DNA of 14,641 bases, from NCBI GenBank assembly GCA_964607765.1, contig CAZSNT010000220.1, positions 1 through 14,641 on the forward strand, in the 5' to 3' direction. The number at the start of each line of letters is the position of its first letter. Position 1 is the stretch's first letter. The notes below the pieces were generated by a model, which saw only the letters and a list, made by a program, of their open reading frames with translations, made no database searches and was not told where the DNA came from. Position numbers and translations under genes: made by a program. Source of the stretch: CAZSNT01 sp964607765. Lineage in GTDB: Bacteria > Verrucomicrobiota > Lentisphaeria > Oligosphaerales > JABHEG01. Positions 1 to 6,539 of this stretch are shown piece by piece.

Positions 1-2
1 CA

Positions 3-38
3 GGGGTAAGATTAAGGGTGAGATTAAGGGCGGAAGCC
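3..38. repeat. Hexamer-period degenerate tandem repeat (left copy)
   Basis: The sequence reads as six consecutive 6-nt units: ggggta, agatta, agggtg, agatta, agggcg, gaagcc. Shifted by one base, two 12-nt units are seen, GATTAAGGGTGA and GATTAAGGGCGG. The alternation of a GATYAA unit with a purine-rich GRGYGR unit is the same as in the repeat at 6503-6538 (read on the minus strand). The array may extend past the left edge of the window. Its function is unknown; it lies about 115 nt before the first gene. Confidence 0.6.
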
Positions 39-76
39 CAAGCTGAACGCTTACAGAAACACGCTCGCGCCCAATA

Positions 77-113
77 CCGGACGCGTTGGACCGTTAACTA
101 ATTGAGCGTCCGG
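77..113. promoter_or_regulatory. Perfect 8-bp inverted repeat upstream of the DUF1080 operon
   Basis: CCGGACGC at 77-84 and GCGTCCGG at 106-113 are perfect reverse complements. They flank a 21-nt AT-richer core that contains the palindrome GTTAAC (93-98). The element ends 39 nt before the ATG at 153. It could be an operator for a dimeric regulator or a hairpin in the 5' leader. I could not place convincing -35 and -10 boxes around it, so the promoter itself is not assigned. Confidence 0.4.
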
Positions 114-152
114 AAGTGAGTCCACTGCAGAAACTCCAGGGAGTTTGTCAAG

Positions 153-782
153 ATGCGGATACTAACGTGTGCTGCGCTGTGTTGTCTGAGCGTTGTGTTG
201 ACTGAGACGGTACGCGCCGAGCCTGCGGCCGAGGACGGGTTTGTGCCTCTCTTCAATGGCCAGGACCTGACAGGCTGGGACGGCGATCCCGAACTGTGGA
301 AGGTGGAAGACGGCTGCATCGTCGGCTCCACTGACACCAAGAAGATCAAGCGCAACAGCTTCCTGTCGACCTTGAAGACGTATGGCGACTTCGTGCTGCG
401 TCTTCAGTTCAAGCTGCGCAACCACAACTCGGGCGTACAGGTCCGGAGTCGGCAGCACCCGAACTGGGTGGTCAAAGGCTACCAGCCGGACATCGCGGAG
501 AGGCGCTTCATCGGGATCCTCTACGAGGAAGGCGGCCGCGGCATCCTGGCCGACGTCAAGCCGGCCGAGGTGGCCAAGCACGTCAAACGGGGCGAGTGGA
601 ACGAGTACGTCATCACCTGCCGCGGCCCGAAGATCACCATCGAGCTGAACGGATTCCGGACGGTCGACTACACCGAGAAGAAGGCCGACGCCCCGACTGA
701 GGGCATCATCGCGTTCCAACTCCACGCCGGCCCGGCCATGCAGATTCGCTTCAAGGACATCGCCATCAAGGAGCTTCGTTGA
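153..782 (+). CDS. DUF1080 / 3-keto-disaccharide hydrolase family protein, secreted
   Basis: A 209-aa protein with an N-terminal Sec signal (MRILTCAALCCLSVVL..., likely cut after V-R-A near residue 22) followed by one DUF1080 (PF06439) concanavalin-like beta-sandwich spanning most of the mature chain. The hallmark opening F-V-P-L-F-N-G-Q-D-L-T-G-W is at about residues 30-42, then W-K-V-E-D-G-C-I-V-G, the N-S-G-V-Q-V-R-S strand and a closing Q-L-H-A-G-P-A-M-Q-I-R-F-K-D-I. Length and layout are normal for a single-domain member. Some characterised relatives cleave 3-keto-glycosides; the substrate here is not visible. The start is supported by GGGAG at 139-143, 9 nt before the ATG. It is the first gene of a tight plus-strand operon whose next gene is an oxidoreductase of the type that can make 3-keto sugars. 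Many DUF1080 proteins remain uncharacterised, so the family is sure and the reaction is inferred. Confidence 0.93.
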   Translation: MRILTCAALCCLSVVLTETVRAEPAAEDGFVPLFNGQDLTGWDGDPELWKVEDGCIVGSTDTKKIKRNSFLSTLKTYGDFVLRLQFKLRNHNSGVQVRSRQHPNWVVKGYQPDIAERRFIGILYEEGGRGILADVKPAEVAKHVKRGEWNEYVITCRGPKITIELNGFRTVDYTEKKADAPTEGIIAFQLHAGPAMQIRFKDIAIKELR

Positions 783-2128
783 CTGACATGAATGAGACGA
801 AACCTGGTCGAGCCGATCCCTCCTCGCGACCATTGAGCCGGCGTGAGGCGTTGAAGACCGCAGCCAAAGCCGGCGCGCTCGTGATGGCCCCCACGATTAT
901 CCCGGCGCGCGCACTCGGCCGGGACGGCGCTGTGGCGCCCAGCGAGCGTATCGTGCTCGGCGCCATCGGACTCGGCGGTCGCGGCACGAGCGTTCTGCGC
1001 TGGATGATGGGCGAGAAGGACGTGCAGTTCGTGGCGATCTGCGATATCCGCAAGTCGCGCCGTGAAGCTATCAAGCAAATGACCGACGAACGCTACGGCA
1101 ACACGGATTGCGCCATGTACCGCTGCATGGATGAGTTCCTTGCGGAGCGCACGGACATCGACGCCATACTGACCGCCACGGGCGACCGCTGGCACGCGCT
1201 GGCGTCCATCAAGGCGATGCGGGCGGGCAAAGACGTTTACACCGAGAAACCGTCGTGCATGACGATTGCCGAAGGACAGGCGGTGGTGGAGACGGCTCGA
1301 CGCTACGGCCGCGTGTACCAGACCGGCACGCAACGGCTCAGTGTACCGAACTTCGTCTTCTGCATCGAGGCGGCACGTAGCGGCAGGCTCGGCCAAGTCC
1401 ATACCGCCTACGCACACATCGCGCCATGGAACACGGCCACACTGAGTCACGACTGGAAGCCGGCGGAGCCGGAGCCGCCGAAGGACGACGTTGACTGGGA
1501 CCGGTGGCTCGGCCCGTGCCCGTGGCGGCCATACCACTCCTCCTACGTGCGTGGCGGCTGGCGCGGCTTCTACGATTTCCACACCAGCTGTATCGGCGAA
1601 TGGGGCTCGCACACGTTTGCCCAGGCACAGGCGGGGCTTGATGCTCTCGACACATCCCCCGTGCACTACGCCTATGTGGACAACCCGAGCGGTGACGGCA
1701 TGGTCACCACGTTCGCGAACGGGGCCAAGATGATTCTGTCCCGGGGCAAGAAGTGGTGGCGCGGCTCTTGCGGCATGCGCTTTGATGGCACTGAAGGCTG
1801 GGCGTCGGCCGCGGACGGATACTCCAAGCCGGACGTCTCCTCCCCCGCGCTGCTGGCTGATACCAAGAAGGTCCTTCAGGACTACACGGCGCGTACACAG
1901 CATCCCACCGACCACGTGCGTGACTTCCTCGACTGCGTGAAGTCGCGGCGGCTCACCGTGGCGAACCCCGAAGCGATGTATCGGTCCATGACCACAGTGC
2001 ACGCTGCGAACATCTGCATGTGGCTCAAGCGTGACATGCATTACGACCCCGTGAAGGCGGAGTTCATCGGCGATCCCGAGGCCAACCGACTGCGCTCGCG
2101 CGCCATGCGTGAACCATGGATCATCTAA
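779..2128 (+). CDS. Gfo/Idh/MocA family oxidoreductase with Tat signal
   Basis: A 449-aa NAD(P)-dependent sugar dehydrogenase-like protein. A twin-arginine signal (S-R-R-E-A-L-K, followed by a hydrophobic stretch A-G-A-L-V-M-A-P) indicates folded export by Tat, as is common for this family in PVC bacteria. The Rossmann motif G-A-I-G-L-G-G-R-G-T lies near residues 61-70, and the family's E-K-P motif is at residues 156-158 (T-E-K-P-S). A second alpha/beta domain with a G-E-W-G-S-H segment follows, which suits the C-terminal oxidoreductase domain. The start is TTG at 779, chosen because AAGGAG (768-773) sits 5 nt before it; ATG 788 is in frame but 14 nt away. The TTG overlaps the previous stop as TTGA, which suggests translational coupling. 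The neighbouring DUF1080 gene suggests the pair oxidises and then cleaves glycosides. Family assignment is secure; the substrate is unknown. Confidence 0.93.
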   Translation: MTDMNETKPGRADPSSRPLSRREALKTAAKAGALVMAPTIIPARALGRDGAVAPSERIVLGAIGLGGRGTSVLRWMMGEKDVQFVAICDIRKSRREAIKQMTDERYGNTDCAMYRCMDEFLAERTDIDAILTATGDRWHALASIKAMRAGKDVYTEKPSCMTIAEGQAVVETARRYGRVYQTGTQRLSVPNFVFCIEAARSGRLGQVHTAYAHIAPWNTATLSHDWKPAEPEPPKDDVDWDRWLGPCPWRPYHSSYVRGGWRGFYDFHTSCIGEWGSHTFAQAQAGLDALDTSPVHYAYVDNPSGDGMVTTFANGAKMILSRGKKWWRGSCGMRFDGTEGWASAADGYSKPDVSSPALLADTKKVLQDYTARTQHPTDHVRDFLDCVKSRRLTVANPEAMYRSMTTVHAANICMWLKRDMHYDPVKAEFIGDPEANRLRSRAMREPWII

Positions 2129-2160
2129 CGAATCGCTCCGCGCCGAAAGGGACGCAAACC

Positions 2161-4380
2161 ATGTTCAGAACGACTGTTACTGCCATCCTGTTCGCCACGC
2201 TGCTGATCGCCGGCAGCGGCTGTGCCCTGACAAGGCCGCCCGCGCCCGTGCAACAGGAGCGCGAATTGGAACTGCTCGCCATACTGGCAGCGGACGCTCA
2301 GCTCAAAGAGAAGGCCGATGCCTGCCGTGAATTGACCCGCATCGGCACGAGCAGATCGGTACCCGCCTTGGCAGCGTTGCTGGGCGACGACCAGCTCGCC
2401 CACACGGCCCGGTACGCGCTCGAGCCCATGCGGGGTGCGGCAGTGGACAAAGCGTTCCGCACCGCCCTCGGCGAGCTCCAGGGCCTGCGTCTGATCGGTG
2501 TGATCGGCTCCGTAGGCGCGCGCCGCGACCGCAAAGCCGTCAAGCCGCTGACGGCGGCGCTGCACAACACAAGCCCGGCCGTCATGCAGGCGGCGGCGCA
2601 CGCGCTCGGCAGCATCGGCACACCCAAGGCAGCAACCGCCCTGGAGTCCGTCCTGGCTGGTGCGTCTGAGACGGTACGCCCGGCCGTGATCGAGGGGCTC
2701 TTCCGTTGCGCCGAGCAACTTGCCGACGGCAAGCACGTCGACCACGCGACAGCGATCTACGACCTGCTGCGCGCCGACACGGACGCGCCGCACCAGATCC
2801 GGGCGGGCGCGCTGCGCGGCGCGGTCCTCACACGCGGCAGTGCCGGCGTGCCGTTGCTGCTCGAGGCAATCCGGGGCAACGAGCTCGCTATCGTACACGC
2901 CGCGGCTCGTACAGCCATGGAACTGCCAGGCCCCGAGGCAGGCGAAGCGTTGGCCGGTGAACTGGGAGAACTCACCAGCGCCAAGCAGATCGTCTTGGCT
3001 CTGACTCTAAGCTGCCGGGGAGACAGAGCGGCGTTGCCCGCCCTTCTGAATCTGGCCAAGGAGGGCGAAACTGCGGCGCGTGTGGCCGCCATGCGGGCGT
3101 TGCCGGAGCTCGGTGACGCGGCCGCCGCTCCCGTATTGGCCACGCTGCGTGCGGACGACGACGCTGACGTCGCAGAAGCTGCTCAGAACGCGCTTGCCGC
3201 ATTGGCCGGCCCGGAGGTCGATGCCATGATACTGAACATGCTGGAAGATCCGGACGCCGAGACGCGGGCCGCCGTCATCGATCTGCTCGGCCAGCGCCGC
3301 ATGAGCAACGCCGTTCCTGCTTTGCTCAAGACAGCCGGCGACGCGAACGAGGACATTCGCCTGGCCAGCATCAAAGCGCTTGGCGCCCTGGCGGGCGCCG
3401 CGGAGTTCACTACGCTGATTGATCTGCTGCTGAAGGCCACGGCCTCCGCGGAAGTCCGTGCGCTCGAGAACGCGCTCACGGGTGTCTGTACGCGCGAGGC
3501 GCGGACAGGACGCGAGACCATCGTGATCCGGAAAGCTGTCTACGGGGACCTGCCGGACGGCCAGTCCAAGGATGTCACTGCGAAAGTGGCCGCGCTCGTG
3601 AAGGAAGGCACACTCGCCATTGACGCATCCAACAGCAACTTCGGTGATCCGGCCCAAGGCACCGTCAAGATGCTGCACCTGGAATACACCGCGAATGGCA
3701 CAGTGACCGCAAAGACGGTACGCGAGAACGAGACGGTGACGGTTGCGGGCGGTTTGGTGCCCTCGACTCTCGTCAACGTGCTGCGAGCCGCGCTGCCACG
3801 GGCCAAGCCCCAGCCGAAGCTGGCGCTTCTGCGCGTGTTGCGTTCGGCGCGAGGCCCGGCCGCACTGGACGCTGTGCGCGCGGCTACTGCAGACCCCGAC
3901 AGCGACGTGCGGAACGGCGCGATTTCGCTGCTATGCAGCTGGCCCAGCGTGGACGTGTTGCCAGAGCTTACGCGGCTCGTCAAGTCGACCACGGATCAAC
4001 GTACCAAGATCCTGGCACTCCGCGGCTGCTTCCGGCTCATCCCGATGCAGGAGGCACCAGCCCGCCGGAAGGTTGCGGCCATCAAGGACATGCTGGCGCT
4101 GGCTCAGCGCAGCGATGAGAAGAAGCTGGCGCTGTCCGCGTTGGGTGACATCCCGACCGTGGGCGCGCTGGATCTGGTAACCCCCTGCCTGACGGACCCC
4201 AAGCTCAAGGAGGAGGCCGGTCTGGCCGCGGCAGCCATCGGCAAAACCCTCGTCAAGAGCCATCCGTCACAAGTTGCCAACGCCATGGAACAGGCGCTGA
4301 AGACGATTACGAACAAGCGCACGATCAAGCGCGCACAGCAGCTCCTCAAGCAGGCCAAGGCAGCCGCCGCGACGCGGTAG
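2161..4380 (+). CDS. HEAT-repeat lipoprotein with a DUF3395-like insert
   Basis: A 739-aa protein starting at ATG 2161, where AAGGGA (2147-2152) lies 8 nt upstream. An in-frame ATG at 2116 exists but would overlap the upstream gene and bury the signal. The N-terminus (MFRTTVTAILFATLLIAGSGC) fits a lipoprotein signal with the lipid-carrying Cys at residue 21. About residues 30-450 and 535-735 are alpha-helical HEAT/PBS-lyase-type repeats rich in A-V-x-A-L-L and A-A-x-A-L-G-x-I/L units, a scaffold for protein binding. Between them, residues 452-530 are of a different, beta-type composition (I-R-K-A-V-Y-G-D, D-V-T-A-K-V, F-G-D-P-A-Q-G, K-M-L-H-L-E-Y) and resemble DUF3395, known from the C-terminus of DNAJC11. 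It is the last gene of the 153-4380 operon, 32 nt after the oxidoreductase stop. It probably acts at the outer face of a membrane as an interaction platform; no enzyme motif is seen. Confidence 0.85.
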   Translation: MFRTTVTAILFATLLIAGSGCALTRPPAPVQQERELELLAILAADAQLKEKADACRELTRIGTSRSVPALAALLGDDQLAHTARYALEPMRGAAVDKAFRTALGELQGLRLIGVIGSVGARRDRKAVKPLTAALHNTSPAVMQAAAHALGSIGTPKAATALESVLAGASETVRPAVIEGLFRCAEQLADGKHVDHATAIYDLLRADTDAPHQIRAGALRGAVLTRGSAGVPLLLEAIRGNELAIVHAAARTAMELPGPEAGEALAGELGELTSAKQIVLALTLSCRGDRAALPALLNLAKEGETAARVAAMRALPELGDAAAAPVLATLRADDDADVAEAAQNALAALAGPEVDAMILNMLEDPDAETRAAVIDLLGQRRMSNAVPALLKTAGDANEDIRLASIKALGALAGAAEFTTLIDLLLKATASAEVRALENALTGVCTREARTGRETIVIRKAVYGDLPDGQSKDVTAKVAALVKEGTLAIDASNSNFGDPAQGTVKMLHLEYTANGTVTAKTVRENETVTVAGGLVPSTLVNVLRAALPRAKPQPKLALLRVLRSARGPAALDAVRAATADPDSDVRNGAISLLCSWPSVDVLPELTRLVKSTTDQRTKILALRGCFRLIPMQEAPARRKVAAIKDMLALAQRSDEKKLALSALGDIPTVGALDLVTPCLTDPKLKEEAGLAAAAIGKTLVKSHPSQVANAMEQALKTITNKRTIKRAQQLLKQAKAAAATR

Positions 4381-4480
4381 AGTTTGATCTCCACCTCGTC
4401 CCACAACCTGGAGGCGTCAGTTCTCCGCAACCGGCGTCCAGGGCGTAGGACAGGACCAACGGTCTGAGCCGGAACACGGG
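4381..4480. other. Convergent intergenic region, no clear terminator
   Basis: This is 100 nt between the stops of two convergent genes. A weak imperfect hairpin can be drawn (CCTGGA 4407-4412 with TCCAGG 4437-4442, 24-nt loop), but there is no T-tract on either strand, so intrinsic termination is not supported. No ORF, repeat or RNA gene is visible. Confidence 0.5.
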
Positions 4481-6499
4481 CTAGCCGCTCATACGGAATT
4501 CGAGGTGCGCAGGCAGCGGGTATTCGCAGCGGACACGCTGGCGCAGCGCCTCGTCGATAGGGCAGCCTTCGGCAACGGAGAGCTTCCTTTCCTGCACCGC
4601 AAACCACAGGTCGGAGAGCGAACGCTCGCCCTCCCGCAGATCCTCCACCTTGAAGCCGCTGAGCAGAAGCGCTTCGCACGCGGCCAGTTCACCGCACGCG
4701 AGAGCCGCCTCGGCCTGCAGCAGCTTGACACGGCCGCGCTCGCGGATGCCCGGTGCGGACTCCGCAATCATACCCCGCCACTCACCGGCCCGGCCCGTCG
4801 CCAACATCGCTCTGCCGGCCTCAATCTGCAGCTGCACACAGTCCGGAGCCAGGCCGACCGCCTGCGCATAACGCGCGGCGGCTGACTCGCTGTCGTCCGA
4901 CTGCGTCCCCAGCACAGCCAGATTCCGCAGCGCCCAGGCGTTGGCAGCACAGGCAACAGATTGCTCCCAGGCACTCCTGGCGCCAGCCTGATCGCCCTCG
5001 TGGCAACGCATTACGCCAAGATGAAACCACGCGAACCAGTTGTCCCGTACCGGCCCCCGGACGATGGCGTCTTCGAGACGTCGATGCCAGTCGTGATCCG
5101 TCACGAAACCATCGGGCGGGCAGCGTGCCGGACGTTCAGCAAAGCGTCCTGTCTCGAGCAACTTCAGCCACGGCTCCTGCGCATCGGTAAGGCTCGACTC
5201 GGTGAATGGGGTGCCAGGCCGCGCCGCAGGCGACAGCCCCGCCGCGGCCCGTCGCCGTTCCTCGAGCGCGCCCCAACCCGATCCGACCTGAACAAGCTCA
5301 GCGGGGGGCGTGTCGAGCCACGCGCCGGCCTTTTTCAGTTCGTCCGCGAGCATCGGTGCCGGGGCCAGCAGATCGACCTCCTCCTGAACGGCGGCGACCG
5401 CGTCATGCCAGTCGCCGCCATGCGCCCGTTCCGGATCCGCTTCGACCAGCCCGTAGCCTTCCAGCCACGTCCAATCCGTCTTGGGCGGCATGCGAACATG
5501 CTCCATCTGCGTCCGCGCCAACCCCGCCTGCGTCTCGATGTACGCCGCGGTGCCGTCCGACAGGAATCGCTGCCAATGCCGGCCGCCGGCCCCGTTCCCC
5601 CAAAGGAACATCTTGCGGCCGCGCAACAGGCCGGTCGACGCCATCACCATGCCCCTGCCCCCGCTGTCCAGCGCCGCTTCCCACGGCGGCGTTCCGGCCG
5701 GGATGTCGAAGAAAAAGTCCATGGCCCGATCAATGTTGAGCGGGTAGCTGACATCGCGCCCGTCCAGGATCGGGAACGGCACGCTGTTGAGCCCATCCTT
5801 CGAGTAGCCATAACGGATGGCGGACTCCGCGGGCACGACCAGGCGTGTGCCGGGTGTTTCCGGTACGGCGGCGTTCGACCACCAGTACATCGGTACGGCA
5901 GTGCCGTGCGGATTGACGATGCGCATGCGAAGGAACAGGACTGGGGAGCCGGGGGGCAGGAACGCGTCGACTTGGAATGGCGTACCACGCAGTCGCTCGT
6001 ACTCGTACATGCGCAGCGCCTGACCACCCTCAGGCATATCGACAATGCCTGCAAAAAGCGGACTGCACGTGAACGGACAGTGCCCGATCGTGCCGATGTT
6101 CCACTCCACGCCGCCGCTGAACCAGGCGCCTCGAATGGCAAAGTTGACCGGCTTGAACACCGGGTTCGTTGCGAGCAACTCACGGCCTGTCGGCCTATGA
6201 GTCAACGACCACAGGCGCCCGCCCAGTCCCGGCATGAACACGGCACGGAGGATCTCATTCTCAAGCACAACGCAGGTGAACTCGCGCGGCTTGAGATCGT
6301 GGTCGTAGTCGTTCTGCAGCGTGTAAGGTAGTGGGCTCTGGACGCGCCCGTACGCGAGGCGCTCGCGCGTGCCCGGGTCGTAACCGGCCAGCTTGCCGAC
6401 CGCGTGCTGGTCGCGCGGCGACACGATCGGTGGCAACGGGCTGTCCGGCCCAAGCCCGCCGGCCAGCATCTCCGTGGTGCTGACAGTGAGAGTGGTCAT
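4481..6499 (-). CDS. DUF5107 domain protein with C-terminal TPR region
   Basis: A 672-aa protein. About residues 40-345 form a DUF5107 domain (galactose-mutarotase-like beta-sandwich). Its signature is clear: L-E-N-E-I-L-R-A-V-F-M-P-G-L-G-G-R-L-W-S-L, then G-R-E-L-L-A-T-N-P-V and R-G-A-W-F-S-G-G-V-E-W-N-I-G. About residues 485-610 are TPR-like helices (W-F-H-L-G-V-M-R-C-H-E-G-D-Q-A-G-A-R-S-A-W-E...), the usual arrangement for DUF5107 proteins, which occur in carbohydrate-use loci; their biochemical role is largely undefined. The start is ATG 6499 because two overlapping GGAGG boxes (6503-6510) lie just upstream; the open frame continues to 6613 but would overlap the previous gene. There is no signal peptide, so it is probably cytoplasmic. 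It lies 40 nt downstream of the DUF6067 gene in the same direction, surely in one transcript. The ribosome-binding site belongs to a hexamer-period repeat. Confidence 0.9.
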   Translation of the reverse strand: MTTLTVSTTEMLAGGLGPDSPLPPIVSPRDQHAVGKLAGYDPGTRERLAYGRVQSPLPYTLQNDYDHDLKPREFTCVVLENEILRAVFMPGLGGRLWSLTHRPTGRELLATNPVFKPVNFAIRGAWFSGGVEWNIGTIGHCPFTCSPLFAGIVDMPEGGQALRMYEYERLRGTPFQVDAFLPPGSPVLFLRMRIVNPHGTAVPMYWWSNAAVPETPGTRLVVPAESAIRYGYSKDGLNSVPFPILDGRDVSYPLNIDRAMDFFFDIPAGTPPWEAALDSGGRGMVMASTGLLRGRKMFLWGNGAGGRHWQRFLSDGTAAYIETQAGLARTQMEHVRMPPKTDWTWLEGYGLVEADPERAHGGDWHDAVAAVQEEVDLLAPAPMLADELKKAGAWLDTPPAELVQVGSGWGALEERRRAAAGLSPAARPGTPFTESSLTDAQEPWLKLLETGRFAERPARCPPDGFVTDHDWHRRLEDAIVRGPVRDNWFAWFHLGVMRCHEGDQAGARSAWEQSVACAANAWALRNLAVLGTQSDDSESAAARYAQAVGLAPDCVQLQIEAGRAMLATGRAGEWRGMIAESAPGIRERGRVKLLQAEAALACGELAACEALLLSGFKVEDLREGERSLSDLWFAVQERKLSVAEGCPIDEALRQRVRCEYPLPAHLEFRMSG

Positions 6500-6502
6500 T
6501 GG

Positions 6503-6538
6503 CCTCCTCCACTCTTGATCCCGCTCTTGATCCCACTC
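6503..6538. repeat. Hexamer-period repeat filling the gap between the DUF6067 and DUF5107 genes
   Basis: Read on the minus strand this is six 6-nt units: GAGTGG, GATCAA, GAGCGG, GATCAA, GAGTGG, AGGAGG. It occupies nearly the whole 40-nt gap between the two co-directional genes, and the last unit supplies the Shine-Dalgarno sequence of the downstream gene. The GATYAA / GRGYGR alternation matches the repeat at 3-38, so the two are probably members of one repeat family in this genome. Confidence 0.7.
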
Positions 6539-6539
6539 C

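Noticed and set aside
668..2041. A 457-aa open frame on the minus strand opposite the oxidoreductase
   Set aside because: Antisense shadow; the plus-strand frame has the Rossmann, EKP and Tat motifs.
4407..4442. Intrinsic terminator between the convergent HEAT and DUF5107 genes
   Set aside because: The stem is only 6 bp with a 24-nt loop and no T-run.
4961..6331. A 456-aa open frame on the plus strand opposite the DUF5107 gene
   Set aside because: Low-complexity Arg/Pro-rich translation, antisense to a recognised domain protein.
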